The notes below the pieces were generated by a model, which was not told the DNA's origin, ran no database searches, and saw nothing but the letters and a program-made list of their open reading frames with translations. Made by a program: the position numbers and the translations under genes. Positions 1 to 9,600 of a DNA stretch of 64,000 bases are shown here, piece by piece (positions within the stretch are counted from its first letter, which is position 1; each line of letters opens with the position of its first letter). The DNA lies in contig NZ_KB894696.1 in assembly GCF_000374565.1 (NCBI RefSeq), forward strand, positions 1 to 64,000, in the 5' to 3' direction. The stretch comes from Siminovitchia fordii DSM 16014 = CIP 108821. Lineage in GTDB: Bacteria; Bacillota; Bacilli; Bacillales; Bacillaceae_C.

Positions 1-1
1 A

Positions 2-1060
2 TCAGGCGGGGAGTTGTATACGGCCATTGCTGCGAAATATCCGGTTGAAAAAATTCATTTTCATGGAAATAATAAGAGCGAAGAAGAGCTGGAAATGGCT
101 TTGGATCATAAAATCGGCTGTATCGTTGTCGACAATTTCCACGAGCTTCATATGCTCCATCACCTATGCCAGGAAAGAAAACAAATCATTAATATATTGC
201 TCCGTGTGACACCTGGAATTGAGGCTCATACCCATGACTATATCCTTACCGGACAGGAGGATTCGAAATTCGGATTTGATCTGGAGAATGGGCAGGCGGA
301 AACAGCGCTGGCTATGTCTTTGGAAAGCGAGTATTTGAATCTGCTCGGGCTCCATTGCCATATTGGGTCACAAATTTTTGAAACAGCCGGCTTTGTGATG
401 GCCGCCAAAAAAGTTTTGGAAAAATTAAGTCTATGGAATGGTGAATATGGCTTTGTCCCTCAGGTTCTAAACCTTGGAGGCGGATTTGGGATTCGCTACA
501 CGGAAGGGGACACACCTCTTTCTCCTGAACAGTATGTCGAAGAAATGATTGTAGTCGTGAGAAATGAGACAGAACGGTTGTCGCTTCCGATGCCGGAAAT
601 TTGGATCGAACCTGGGAGGTCGCTTGTTGGGGATGCAGGCACAACCCTATATTCGATCGGTTCCAGAAAAGATGTCCCGAATGTAAGGAAATATGTGGCT
701 GTTGATGGCGGGATGAGCGATAATATCAGACCTGCTCTATACGACGCCAAATACGAAGCTATACTGGCAAACCGGGCGCTTGACAAGCATGACGAAGTTG
801 TATCGATTGCCGGGAAGTGCTGTGAATCCGGCGACATGCTTATTTGGGACCTTCCGCTCCCAGAGCCAGGAACACAGGATATTTTAGCTGTTTTCTGCAC
901 AGGGGCGTATGGTTATGCGATGGCAAACAATTATAATCGGATTCCAAGACCGCCGGTTGTTTTTGTTGAAAATGGAAAAAGCAATCTTGTTATTAAACGT
1001 GAGACCTATGAGGATCTGGTCAGACTTGATGTCCCTTTTGGTGAAAAGTCCACCATATAA
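2..1060 (+). CDS. lysA: Diaminopimelate decarboxylase, 5'-truncated by the window edge
   Basis: LysA is a PLP enzyme that decarboxylates meso-diaminopimelate to L-lysine, the last step of lysine synthesis, in the cytoplasm. The open frame runs from base 2 without a start, beginning SGGELYTA, so the N-terminal part including the PLP lysine lies outside the window. Visible signatures of the alanine racemase-like fold decarboxylases are HGNNKS (phosphate side), HCHIGSQI, the glycine loop GGGFGIRY, EPGRSL, the CESGD active-site segment and the C-terminal GAYGYAMANNYNR. About 352 residues are present, compared with about 430-440 for the family. The next gene follows after an 84 bp AT-rich gap. Identification is firm; only the start is missing. 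Confidence 0.95.
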   Translation, partial: SGGELYTAIAAKYPVEKIHFHGNNKSEEELEMALDHKIGCIVVDNFHELHMLHHLCQERKQIINILLRVTPGIEAHTHDYILTGQEDSKFGFDLENGQAETALAMSLESEYLNLLGLHCHIGSQIFETAGFVMAAKKVLEKLSLWNGEYGFVPQVLNLGGGFGIRYTEGDTPLSPEQYVEEMIVVVRNETERLSLPMPEIWIEPGRSLVGDAGTTLYSIGSRKDVPNVRKYVAVDGGMSDNIRPALYDAKYEAILANRALDKHDEVVSIAGKCCESGDMLIWDLPLPEPGTQDILAVFCTGAYGYAMANNYNRIPRPPVVFVENGKSNLVIKRETYEDLVRLDVPFGEKSTI

Positions 1061-1144
1061 AATACTCTGTCCACTATTTTTCCCCCGTGTTAAGATGATA
1101 TAAATTATAAAAATTATAATTTATACAGTTCGGGAGGAAATAGG

Positions 1145-2860
1145 ATGGCAGTATATACTCCGATGACCCTTTTAGTCATTGGCCATCAAGAAGATATGGT
1201 GAATAAAGTGAAGAAATGGGATGAAAAAGGGTTCTTTTCCATGGTTGGTGTACTAGATCCGCTTTTTGATCAAGCCCAAAAAGAAATCCCGTTCTTTCAT
1301 TCGGCAGAACCATTCATTGAACAGGAAATTGATATCATTTTGATGGCAGTAAAGGAAGAAGCATATCGCAAAGAAACTGAAAAATTGAAAAGAAAAAACA
1401 GATTGACAATCGGGCCTGAAACCTTTTGGATTCTGGAAAAGATGGCCCGGCAAATAGATGAAATTCAATCTCTGACCGAAGAGCAAAAGTTTTTTCAAAC
1501 CATTTTAATGCATTCGCATGAAGGTGTGCAGTTTGTTGATTCTGACGGTATTATCCGCTATATAAATCCCTCGTTTTCCAGAATTACAAACGTAACTCCT
1601 GAGGAAAGGCTTGGAAAGCACATTGAAGAGGTATCGCCAAATGGGTCATTAAATAAAGCTTTCAAAACGAGAGCCCCTGTTTTTGGATATAAATCTTCCA
1701 GTGTAGGGTCAAATGTCGAAACGGTTGCCAATGCGGCCCCCATTTTTGTTGAAGGTAAGTTCATCGGGGCAGTTGCCACTTTCCAAGATGTCACTGAAAT
1801 AAAGTACCTGACGGAAAAATTGATGGAGCATGAACAGGATCAGAGTCGGATCAATCAACAATCCGGAAATGGATATCAAGCAAAATATTCTTTTGGCCAT
1901 ATTATTGGAGAAAGTGAAGGAATAAAAGAAGCTTTGCACATGGCAAAGAAGGCGGCGCGAACCCGTTCTACAGTATTAATTACGGGGGAAAGCGGTACAG
2001 GGAAAGAATTATTTGCCCATGCTATTCATGCTGAAAGTAAATTTAATGATAAACCTTTTGTCACGGTTAATTGTGCAGCCATTCCAGAAGATTTATTGGA
2101 GAGCGAATTATTCGGCTATGAAAAAGGGGCGTTTACACACGCGGTCAAACAAAAATTGGGCAAAATCGAACTGGCGGACGGAGGCACTTTATTTTTAGAT
2201 GAGATTGGTGAGATGAGCCCCTCTTTACAGGTGAAATTGTTAAGAGTTTTACAGTATAAGGAATTTGAAAGGATTGGTGGATTAAGGAAAATTAATGTGG
2301 AGTTCCGGATTATCGCAGCAACAAATGCGAACTTGGAAAAATTGGTGTCAGAGGGTAAGTTTCGTGAAGACTTATATTATCGGATAAACGTCATCAGACT
2401 TGAAGTGCCGCCTTTAAGACAAAGAAAGCAAGATATCCCTTTATTGGTACAAAAGCTTATGGATAAGATTGCCCAAAGAATTGGATTTCATCCAATGCAG
2501 GTAACAAGCAAAGGCATGTCGATTTTATCTGAACATGGTTGGCCGGGGAACATTCGTGAATTGGAGAATGTTTTAGAAAGATTAATGAATGAGAGCCCAT
2601 CATCTGTGATACCGGATGATCTGGTAAAAAAGCATGCTCAAAAAATGTTGAGATCATCAACGAAGAAAGAGACAGATACTCCCCTCGTTTCTGCGTCTTC
2701 CGCTTCGCTATTGTCATTGAAGGATATTGAAAAAGAATATATTCAAAGAACTTTAGAACATTTTGGCAGGTCGTTGGAAGGGAAAAAGAAGGCCGCCCAT
2801 TCTTTGGGAATATCCATTTCAACGCTCTATAATAAAATAAGAGATTACCAACTGGAATAA
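1145..2860 (+). CDS. Sigma-54-dependent transcriptional activator (PAS, AAA+, Fis-type HTH)
   Basis: This is an enhancer-binding protein that would remodel RNA polymerase holding sigma-54. The first ~110 residues form an unassigned Rossmann-like sensor region. A PAS domain follows at ~115-220 (HEGVQFVDSDGIIRYINPSF), then the AAA+ domain at ~250-490 with Walker A GESGTGKE, Walker B GGTLFLDEIGEM and the arginine-finger region FREDLYYR. A Fis-like helix-turn-helix ends the protein (KKAAHSLGISISTLYNKI). The loop that touches sigma-54, normally GAFTGA, reads GAFTHA at residues 328-333. The ATG has a GGGAGG ribosome site. It is followed 28 bp later by a dipicolinate synthase A-like gene, its most likely partner or target. 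No -24/-12 promoter was found next to it, so its target is unclear. Confidence 0.9.
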   Translation: MAVYTPMTLLVIGHQEDMVNKVKKWDEKGFFSMVGVLDPLFDQAQKEIPFFHSAEPFIEQEIDIILMAVKEEAYRKETEKLKRKNRLTIGPETFWILEKMARQIDEIQSLTEEQKFFQTILMHSHEGVQFVDSDGIIRYINPSFSRITNVTPEERLGKHIEEVSPNGSLNKAFKTRAPVFGYKSSSVGSNVETVANAAPIFVEGKFIGAVATFQDVTEIKYLTEKLMEHEQDQSRINQQSGNGYQAKYSFGHIIGESEGIKEALHMAKKAARTRSTVLITGESGTGKELFAHAIHAESKFNDKPFVTVNCAAIPEDLLESELFGYEKGAFTHAVKQKLGKIELADGGTLFLDEIGEMSPSLQVKLLRVLQYKEFERIGGLRKINVEFRIIAATNANLEKLVSEGKFREDLYYRINVIRLEVPPLRQRKQDIPLLVQKLMDKIAQRIGFHPMQVTSKGMSILSEHGWPGNIRELENVLERLMNESPSSVIPDDLVKKHAQKMLRSSTKKETDTPLVSASSASLLSLKDIEKEYIQRTLEHFGRSLEGKKKAAHSLGISISTLYNKIRDYQLE

Positions 2861-2888
2861 TAGTGTTATATGAAAGGCGGTATTGTCA

Positions 2889-3755
2889 GTGGAAAAAAAT
2901 TCTGATTTATTGATTTTGGGCGGTGATCAGAGGTATTTGGAAGTCATTAATCAATTGGCTTCAAAAGGGCTGCATATTGTTTTAGCCGGATTTGATCAAA
3001 TGGCTTTTTCCCATCCCAACATAAGTAATCAAAAAGTAGATCAGGTGGATTTTGGACAAATTGATGCCATTTTACTTCCATTGAATGGAACAGGTGCCGG
3101 TGGAGTAGTCGAGGCTGTGTATACGGATGAAGCAGTGGCTTTGTCGCCCGATATGTTAAAGCGAACACCGGACCATTGCATAGTGTACACGGGAATTTCA
3201 AATGAGTATTTGGATAAAGCTGTCGATCAGGCCGGCAGAAAGCTTGTGCGTTTAATCGCCCGGGATGATGTTGCGATTTTAAACTCGATCCCTACGGCGG
3301 AAGCAGTATTAAAGATTGCTATAGAAGAAACGGATTATACAATCCACGGTTCCAACGTGATTGTGCTGGGGTTTGGCAGAACGGGTGTAACTTTAGCAAG
3401 GCTGTTCTCAGCTGTAGGTGCCAATGTATTTGTAGCCGCCAGAAAAGATTCCGATTTTGCACGGATAACTGAAATGGGGCTGCACCCGGTTCATTTGGAC
3501 CATTTAGTCGATTATATTTCTGACATTGATATTTGCATTAACACAGTTCCTCATATGCTGTTGAAAGAAGCAATTCTTTCAAAAATGCCGGTGTCTGCCC
3601 TGATTATTGATATTGCCTCAAAACCAGGAGGTACGGACTTCTCGTTTGCGGAGGAAAAAGGTATAAAGACGATCCATGCCCTCGGTTTGCCAGGAAAAAC
3701 GGCTCCCAAGACAGCGGGGGAAATCATTAGTAACGTTTTGTTCAAGTTGTTATAA
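2889..3755 (+). CDS. Dipicolinate synthase subunit A-like dehydrogenase
   Basis: The protein resembles DpaA (SpoVFA), which with DpaB makes dipicolinic acid from dihydrodipicolinate in the mother cell during sporulation. Seen features: an N-terminal nucleotide-like GGDQRYLEVI motif, a central HGSNVIVLGFGRTGVTLAR that fits a Rossmann NAD(P) site (~residues 155-175), and the family blocks SIPTAEA, ITEMGL, DIDICINTVP and PGLPGKxAPKTAG-like at the end. GTG at 2889 is preferred because AAAGGCGG lies 8 bp upstream; TTG at 2883 is only 2 bp from it. Length 288 residues, close to the ~297 of B. subtilis SpoVFA. Oddly, there is no dpaB, asd or dapG beside it; it follows a sigma-54 activator instead. 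It may be a second paralogue with another substrate. Confidence 0.75.
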   Translation: MEKNSDLLILGGDQRYLEVINQLASKGLHIVLAGFDQMAFSHPNISNQKVDQVDFGQIDAILLPLNGTGAGGVVEAVYTDEAVALSPDMLKRTPDHCIVYTGISNEYLDKAVDQAGRKLVRLIARDDVAILNSIPTAEAVLKIAIEETDYTIHGSNVIVLGFGRTGVTLARLFSAVGANVFVAARKDSDFARITEMGLHPVHLDHLVDYISDIDICINTVPHMLLKEAILSKMPVSALIIDIASKPGGTDFSFAEEKGIKTIHALGLPGKTAPKTAGEIISNVLFKLL

Positions 3756-3880
3756 ATTAATTAACAAAGCATAGCATAGCAGAACTATGTTGATTGTGTG
3801 AGGAACTTCCAATATGCCATCCGTAGTCCTTTTAAATACATAAGCTCTTGATCTGATTGTATTTCATTTAAAATGCAAGT

Positions 3881-3907
3881 GCCTGTCAATTATGGCAGGC
3901 TCTTTTT
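3881..3907 (+). terminator. Rho-independent terminator after the dpaA-like gene
   Basis: GCCTG and CAGGC arms are separated by a 10-base loop and followed by TCTTTTT. It separates the activator/dpaA-like unit from the transporter gene. The rest of the 289 bp gap (3756-4044) shows no gene, only a small TTTCCC/GGGAAA hairpin near 4005 close to the transporter start. Confidence 0.7.
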
Positions 3908-4044
3908 GCGTGGTGTGATCACTCTGATAGCAGAGGGATTGAAACCCCAGACATGATGCATCTCAAAAAAATCTTTTCGATGAATTCATTATTTCCCTTC
4001 GGGAAAGATATCAGTATTCGATTTTTGCAAGGGAGATGGCTTGT

Positions 4045-5583
4045 GTGTGCAAAATATCAATAGTCTTTTGGATTTCCCTCGTTATTGCAATTGTCTTTGT
4101 CGCCTGGGGAGTCATTGCGCCAGTTCAATTGGGAAAGATGATGGATCAGACGAAGGCATTTTTCCTGGATTCATTCGGCTGGTTTTATCAATTGTCAGCA
4201 ACCTTTTTCCTCGTCTTTGCCTTATTTTTAATATTCAGCAGATATGGAAGGATTAAGTTAGGGAGAGATGAGGATAAGCCAAGCTTTAGCCGTCCTACTT
4301 GGTTTGCCATGTTGTTCAGTGCCGGAATGGGGATTGGTCTGCTGTTTTTTGGCGTTTCAGAGCCAATTTCACATTATGCAAGCCCTCCTGTTGGTGAAGG
4401 AAGTACGGCGCAATCCGCCCAGGCTGCTTTAGTATATACCTACTTGCATTGGGGATTTCACGCATGGGCCATCTACTCAGTTATTGCACTTATATTAGCT
4501 TATTATAAATTCAGAAAGGAACGGCCAGGTCTAATGAGCACGACGCTTTCCCCTCTCTTGGGCGGAAGGGAGAAGGGTGCCATAGGGACGGTCATTGATG
4601 TGGTCGCTGTATTTGCTACTATCTTTGGTGTGGCGGCTTCGCTGGGATTGGGGGCTGCCCAAATTAACGGGGGCCTGCACTACGTGGCAGGGGTACCGAA
4701 TAACTTTACAGTCCAGTTGATAATCATTGCTATCGTAACCGTCTTATTCATTTTGTCGGCAAGTACGGGTCTGCAAAAAGGGATTAAATATTTAAGCAAT
4801 GCCAATATGATATTGGCAGTAATCTTGCTTGTAAGCATTTTATTTTTAGGTCCAACGAAATTTATCCTTAATATGTTCACAACCACTTTGGGAAGCTATA
4901 TACAGAATTTGCCAAGTATGGGTTTAAGACTTGCTCCCTTTAATAAGGAACAGGCAGCCTGGATTAAAGACTGGACAATTTTTTACTGGGCGTGGTGGAT
5001 TGCCTGGGCTCCGTTTGTCGGAACATTCATCGCCCGTGTTTCTAAAGGAAGGACAGTACGGGAATTTATGGTGGCTGTTCTTATCATTCCGACGCTTGTC
5101 TGCGCATTCTGGTTCTGCGTTTTTGGAGGAGCGGCCATTTTTTATGATTATTACAAAGGAGCTGATATTGCGGGGCAACCCCTTGAAACAGCTCTGTTCC
5201 ATGTATATGATGTGTTGCCATTCACTGGGGCATTTGTCATTGTCACACTTTTACTGATCACCACATTCTTTGTAACCTCAGCTGACTCTGCCACTTTTGT
5301 ATTAGGGATGCAGACAGCGTATGGAGCTTTGAACCCACCAAATTTCGTGAAAATTATTTGGGGTATCTTTCTATCTGCTTCGGCTATCGTATTAATGCTG
5401 TCTGGTGGGCTTAATGCCATGCAGACAGCCATTATTGTCAGCGCCTTTCCCCTTACTTTCGTACTTGTTGCCATGGCATTTTCTGTTTTAAAAGACTTTA
5501 AAAAAGAAATTCCTCCAAAAGTACACAGTAAGAAAACAAAGAGGAAAAAGGAAAAAGAGGAGCCAGAACCAAAGCTGACATAA
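4045..5583 (+). CDS. BCCT-family transporter, OpuD-like (glycine betaine)
   Basis: This is a secondary transporter of the betaine/carnitine/choline family in the cytoplasmic membrane with 12 hydrophobic segments. OpuD-type proteins import glycine betaine with sodium as an osmoprotectant. Visible family marks are SAGMGIGLLFFGVSEP near the third helix, the tryptophan-rich substrate region FYWAWWIAWAPFVGTFIARVS and the TSADSATFVLGMQT segment. A lysine/glutamate-rich tail of ~25 residues ends the protein. GTG at 4045 is chosen because AAGGGAG lies 9 bp upstream and the resulting 512 residues match B. subtilis OpuD in length; ATG at 4036 is only one base from that site. The substrate (betaine, choline, carnitine or other) is not proven by sequence alone. 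Confidence 0.85.
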   Translation: MCKISIVFWISLVIAIVFVAWGVIAPVQLGKMMDQTKAFFLDSFGWFYQLSATFFLVFALFLIFSRYGRIKLGRDEDKPSFSRPTWFAMLFSAGMGIGLLFFGVSEPISHYASPPVGEGSTAQSAQAALVYTYLHWGFHAWAIYSVIALILAYYKFRKERPGLMSTTLSPLLGGREKGAIGTVIDVVAVFATIFGVAASLGLGAAQINGGLHYVAGVPNNFTVQLIIIAIVTVLFILSASTGLQKGIKYLSNANMILAVILLVSILFLGPTKFILNMFTTTLGSYIQNLPSMGLRLAPFNKEQAAWIKDWTIFYWAWWIAWAPFVGTFIARVSKGRTVREFMVAVLIIPTLVCAFWFCVFGGAAIFYDYYKGADIAGQPLETALFHVYDVLPFTGAFVIVTLLLITTFFVTSADSATFVLGMQTAYGALNPPNFVKIIWGIFLSASAIVLMLSGGLNAMQTAIIVSAFPLTFVLVAMAFSVLKDFKKEIPPKVHSKKTKRKKEKEEPEPKLT

Positions 5584-5714
5584 GCAAAAAGGTTGGCAAG
5601 TGAAAGGCAAATGGTCTGGGATATACGGTCCCATTGGGAGCAAAATACCTGAAATGTGGGCGGGGGCGGAGGACGCAGCGCATGAGACAACCAGAGATAG
5701 AAGACAATCCAAAA

Positions 5715-5759
5715 GAGGCAATCATACCGGTCTTTCTTATGGTGTGATTGCCTGATTTT
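5715..5759. terminator. Bidirectional terminator between opuD-like and tetR genes
   Basis: A 13 bp stem AGGCAATCATACC / GGTGTGATTGCCT with one wobble pair is followed by GATTTTATT. It lies between two converging genes and can serve both. Confidence 0.7.
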
Positions 5760-5760
5760 A

Positions 5761-6582
5761 TTAAAATCCATAATATTTCCGGAGTAAATAGGAGATCCAT
5801 TCACAATGAGGATGGTTCCGTATATTTTCCAGCAGACCCTTCACGATCGCTGGGCTAAAAGTCGGTTCCAACAGGTGTTGCTTTAACAGAACTAATGATT
5901 CTTTTTCAATTAATTCTTCCATTTCTTCAATTTTTTCTTCAATCACTGAAAGGATTTGTTCCTTCGATGTTTTTTCATTTGCCGGAAACGTCCGGGTAAT
6001 TTCCCTTGAAAGGAAGGGGATAGTCGTATATTTCGCCAGTATATTTGTTTTTTCCACAAGTGATTGGGCCAGTAGCTTCAAATCAACCGGTGCATTACAG
6101 AATAGAAGATAATTTGTGTAAGTGTTTAAAAGTCCCTTGATGCAATAGATTAAATCATACTTCGACTCCTTGACTTCCTCGCCATATACCCGTTCCACCA
6201 TGGTTAAAATGATTTGCTCGAATGATTTTTCATAGGAATACATTTTTTCCATGAATTTTTCGTTAAATGGCTGCATTTGTTCCTTGAGTAGAACTTTGGC
6301 AAAGTCCGTGTGTTTTTGAAAGAGGTCAAACATTGTTTGATAAAATTCAAATATTAGAGTCTCTTTTTCAGTGTTTTTGACCAGGTAGTCAGTTCCGGAT
6401 AAAGTCAGTTTCGCAAAACGATCAATCAATGCTAGTATCAATTCTTCTTTTGATTTGAAGGACAAATAAAAAGCACCTTTGGAAATACCGCAATGTTCTG
6501 TTATTTGCTGAATGGATGTGGCTTCAAACCCTTGTTTTGCAAAAAGTTCTAACGCCTTTTCCATAATTAATTGTTTTTTCAC
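5761..6582 (-). CDS. TetR/AcrR-family repressor, YerO-like
   Basis: The N-terminal ~50 residues are a TetR helix-turn-helix: MEKALELFAKQGFEAT, then TSIQQITEHCGISKGAFYLSF. The rest is a helical ligand-binding domain with a long acidic C-terminal part; 273 residues is long for the family but close to YerO, the regulator of swrC in B. subtilis. The gene is divergent from the swrC homologue, and a palindrome fitting a TetR site sits in the swrC promoter, so it most likely represses the exporter and itself until an inducer binds. The start is GTG at 6582, with only a distant GGGAG upstream; an in-frame ATG at 6564 is a possible alternative. Confidence 0.85.
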   Translation of the reverse strand: MKKQLIMEKALELFAKQGFEATSIQQITEHCGISKGAFYLSFKSKEELILALIDRFAKLTLSGTDYLVKNTEKETLIFEFYQTMFDLFQKHTDFAKVLLKEQMQPFNEKFMEKMYSYEKSFEQIILTMVERVYGEEVKESKYDLIYCIKGLLNTYTNYLLFCNAPVDLKLLAQSLVEKTNILAKYTTIPFLSREITRTFPANEKTSKEQILSVIEEKIEEMEELIEKESLVLLKQHLLEPTFSPAIVKGLLENIRNHPHCEWISYLLRKYYGF

Positions 6583-6613
6583 TATGATAATCGATCGCTC
6601 CCAAGGTATTCAT

Positions 6614-6642
6614 TTGACAGATGACCAATCGGTCATTATTAT
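6614..6642 (+). promoter_or_regulatory. swrC promoter with embedded TetR-type operator
   Basis: TTGACA (6614-6619) and TATTAT (6637-6642) are spaced by exactly 17 bp. The spacer contains the inverted repeat ATGACC-AATC-GGTCAT (6621-6636). An operator between -35 and -10 would block polymerase directly. It lies between the divergent repressor and swrC genes. Confidence 0.8.
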
Positions 6643-6685
6643 AGGTAATTGGAACGATAAAGTCAATTTTGGGGCAGGTGTGAAT

Positions 6686-9600
6686 GTGAAAGGGTTAGTC
6701 AATTTTGTCTTAAAGAATAAACTTGCTGTATGGCTGCTTACAATCATCATTACGGTATCGGGTATTTATTCAGGGACACGAATGAAAACAGAGACGATCC
6801 CGGATATTTCCATTCCTTTCTTAATGGTAACGGGCGTATATCCTGGAGCGACCCCTGAACAGGTAATGGAAGAAGTATCGATGCCGATAGAAAAAGCGGC
6901 AGAGGGGCTAGACCATGTAAAAGCTGTTTATTCCAATTCCTATTCCAATATGGGGAGTATTCAGGTGGAGTACGAATATGGCATCGATATGGACGAAGCC
7001 AAAAGAGAATTAAAATCTGCGTTGGATAACATAGAGCTGCCGGAAGGGGCAGAGGAGCCGACAACATCTGCTATCAGCATGAACATGATGCCGGTTATTG
7101 CCTTGAGTGTCAGCAGTTCAAAAGAAGACATTGTCGAACTTACGTCAACAGTAGAGGAAAGTTTGCTGCCGAAAATCGAAAAACTAGATGGTGTAGCTTC
7201 AGCCACCATTACCGGTCAGCATATCGAAGAAGTAGATCTCACGTATGACAAAGCGAAAATGGATGAATTGGACTTGACTGAAGATAAAGTCAAAGAAATA
7301 ATCCAAGCCAGCAACATGGATGTTTCATTAGGGCTTTATGAGTTCAAAGAAGGCGAGCAGGCTGTATCAGTTGATGGGAAGTTCATGACTGTTAATGAAT
7401 TAAAGAATATGTTAATTCCTGTCACACCATCGGCTGCCAATCCATCCCCATTTGTGAAACTTAGCGATATCGCAAAAACTAAGTTAGTCGGAAAGGTTGA
7501 ATCAGTTTCCCGTACAAACGGAAAAGATGCCATTGCAATCCAAATTGTCAAAGATCAGCAGGCAAACACAGTTGATGTAGTCAACAATGTGAAGAACCTG
7601 ATAAAAGATGAAAAGGCGAAGTATAATGGCCTTTCCATTGACGTAACGCTTGACCAAGGAGAACCGATCGAGGACTCCGTGGCTACGATGATTGAAAAAG
7701 CGTTATTTGGCGGATTGATAGCTGTATTAATTATTCTGCTTTTCCTTAGGGATTTCAAATCAACGCTCATCTCCATCATTTCAATTCCAGTGTCTATTTT
7801 CATGGCATTAATGCTGTTGAATTGGATGGATATTACGTTGAATATTATGACGCTTGGTGCGGTGACAGTCGCAATTGGACGGGTCATCGATGATTCGATT
7901 GTAGTTGTTGAGAATATTTACCGGCGCTTACATTTAAAAGAAGAAAAATTAAATGGTCGAGCCCTTATACGTGAAGCGACCATTGAAATGTTCAAGCCGA
8001 TTATGTCTTCAACATTAGTGACAATTGCCGTATTTGCCCCGATGATTTTTGTTGGTGGCATGGTTGGTGAGTTATTTATGCCGTTTGCTTTGACGATGGC
8101 GTTCGCGCTTGGTGCATCGTTGCTTGTGGCGATCACGATTGTACCAGCCTTATCTCATTTCTTGTTTAAAAAGAAACTTTATGGTGAGAAAACGGAAAAA
8201 AGCCACAAAGGTCCTGGCAAATTGGCAAATGGATATAAAAGCTTTCTTAACAGGGTGCTTAACCATAAAATCATTGCCTCAGTACTCGCAATTGCTTTAT
8301 TAGTCGGAAGTTTGGCGTTAACGCCACTCATTGGTTTCAGCTTTTTAGGCAGTGATGAAGAAAAAGTGATGTATCTGACATACACGCCAAAAACTGGGGA
8401 ACTGCGTGACGATACCTTGAAAAATGTTCAAGTCGTCGAAGATAAAATGCTGAAACGTGATGATATTGATATTGTCCAAGTATCTGTAACAGAAGCTGGC
8501 GATCCCTCAGCTGCAATGATGGGCGGCGGATCAGGCGGCGCTTTGATGTATTTGATCTTTGATCCGGATATGGAAAACTTCCCGGAAGTAAGGGAGAAAA
8601 TAGAAAAATATGTAACTACCCTTGAACAATCGGGAACTTGGAAAAGCCAAGACTTCTCTTCAATGTCTGGCTCTACCAATGAAGTGAGTTACACCCTCTA
8701 CAGCGAGAATTTAGATAAGCTGAATGAATCGGTTAAAAAAGTGGAAGATGTCATGAAGAAAAATGACGGACTTAAAGATGTATCTTCCAGTGGTGAGGAT
8801 GCTTTCGTTAAACATACCTTCAGGGTTGAACAGGCTGATTTGCTGAAACATGGATTGACAACGGGTCAACTCGTGATGATGTTAAACCCTCAAAAAACAA
8901 AAGATGTGTTAACGACGGTAGAAAAAGACGGGAACTCTTTAGATGTCATAGTCCAGCAAGAACAGGCTTCCCAACCGAAAACGATAGATGAACTTCTGGA
9001 TAAGAAAATCCCGACAGCGCTTGGGAAATCAGTTCCGCTTTCAGATCTTGTCAAGGTAAAGAAAGGATCTACGTACAACACGCTTGACCGCAGTAAAGGT
9101 GAATACTATGCAACGGTTTCAGGGACAGTTAAAGGAGACGATATATCCAAAGTAACTTCCCAGATTGGTAAAAAAGTAGATCAGTTGGATCTGCCAAAAG
9201 GTGTGACTGTCGATATTTCCGGCGTGCAGGCTGATATGGATGAAACATTTACACAGCTTGGCATGGCTATGTTGGCGGCAATTGCCATCGTGTACTTCAT
9301 CCTTGTTGTCACCTTCCATGAAGGTGTAGCGCCATTTGCTATTTTGTTCTCACTGCCATTTACCGTTATTGGATCTTTCGTCGGCTTATTCCTTGCCAAT
9401 GAAACTATTTCAGTCTCTGTCATGATGGGGTTATTAATGTTAATTGGTATCGTCGTGACGAACGCAATTGTTCTGGTCGACCGGATTGTCCGTATGGAAC
9501 GAACTGGACTGACGATGCGCCAAGCGATATTGGAAGCTGGAGCGACACGTCTCCGTCCAATTCTTATGACTGCGATCGCTACAATTGGTGCATTAGTTCC

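Noticed and set aside
3885-3905. Sigma-54-like words TGGCAG ... TTGC before the betaine transporter
   Set aside because: The GG to GC distance is 12 bases instead of 10, and the words belong to the terminator hairpin.
5151-5804. 217-codon minus-strand frame opposite the opuD-like gene
   Set aside because: It runs antisense through a clear transporter gene and across the bidirectional terminator.
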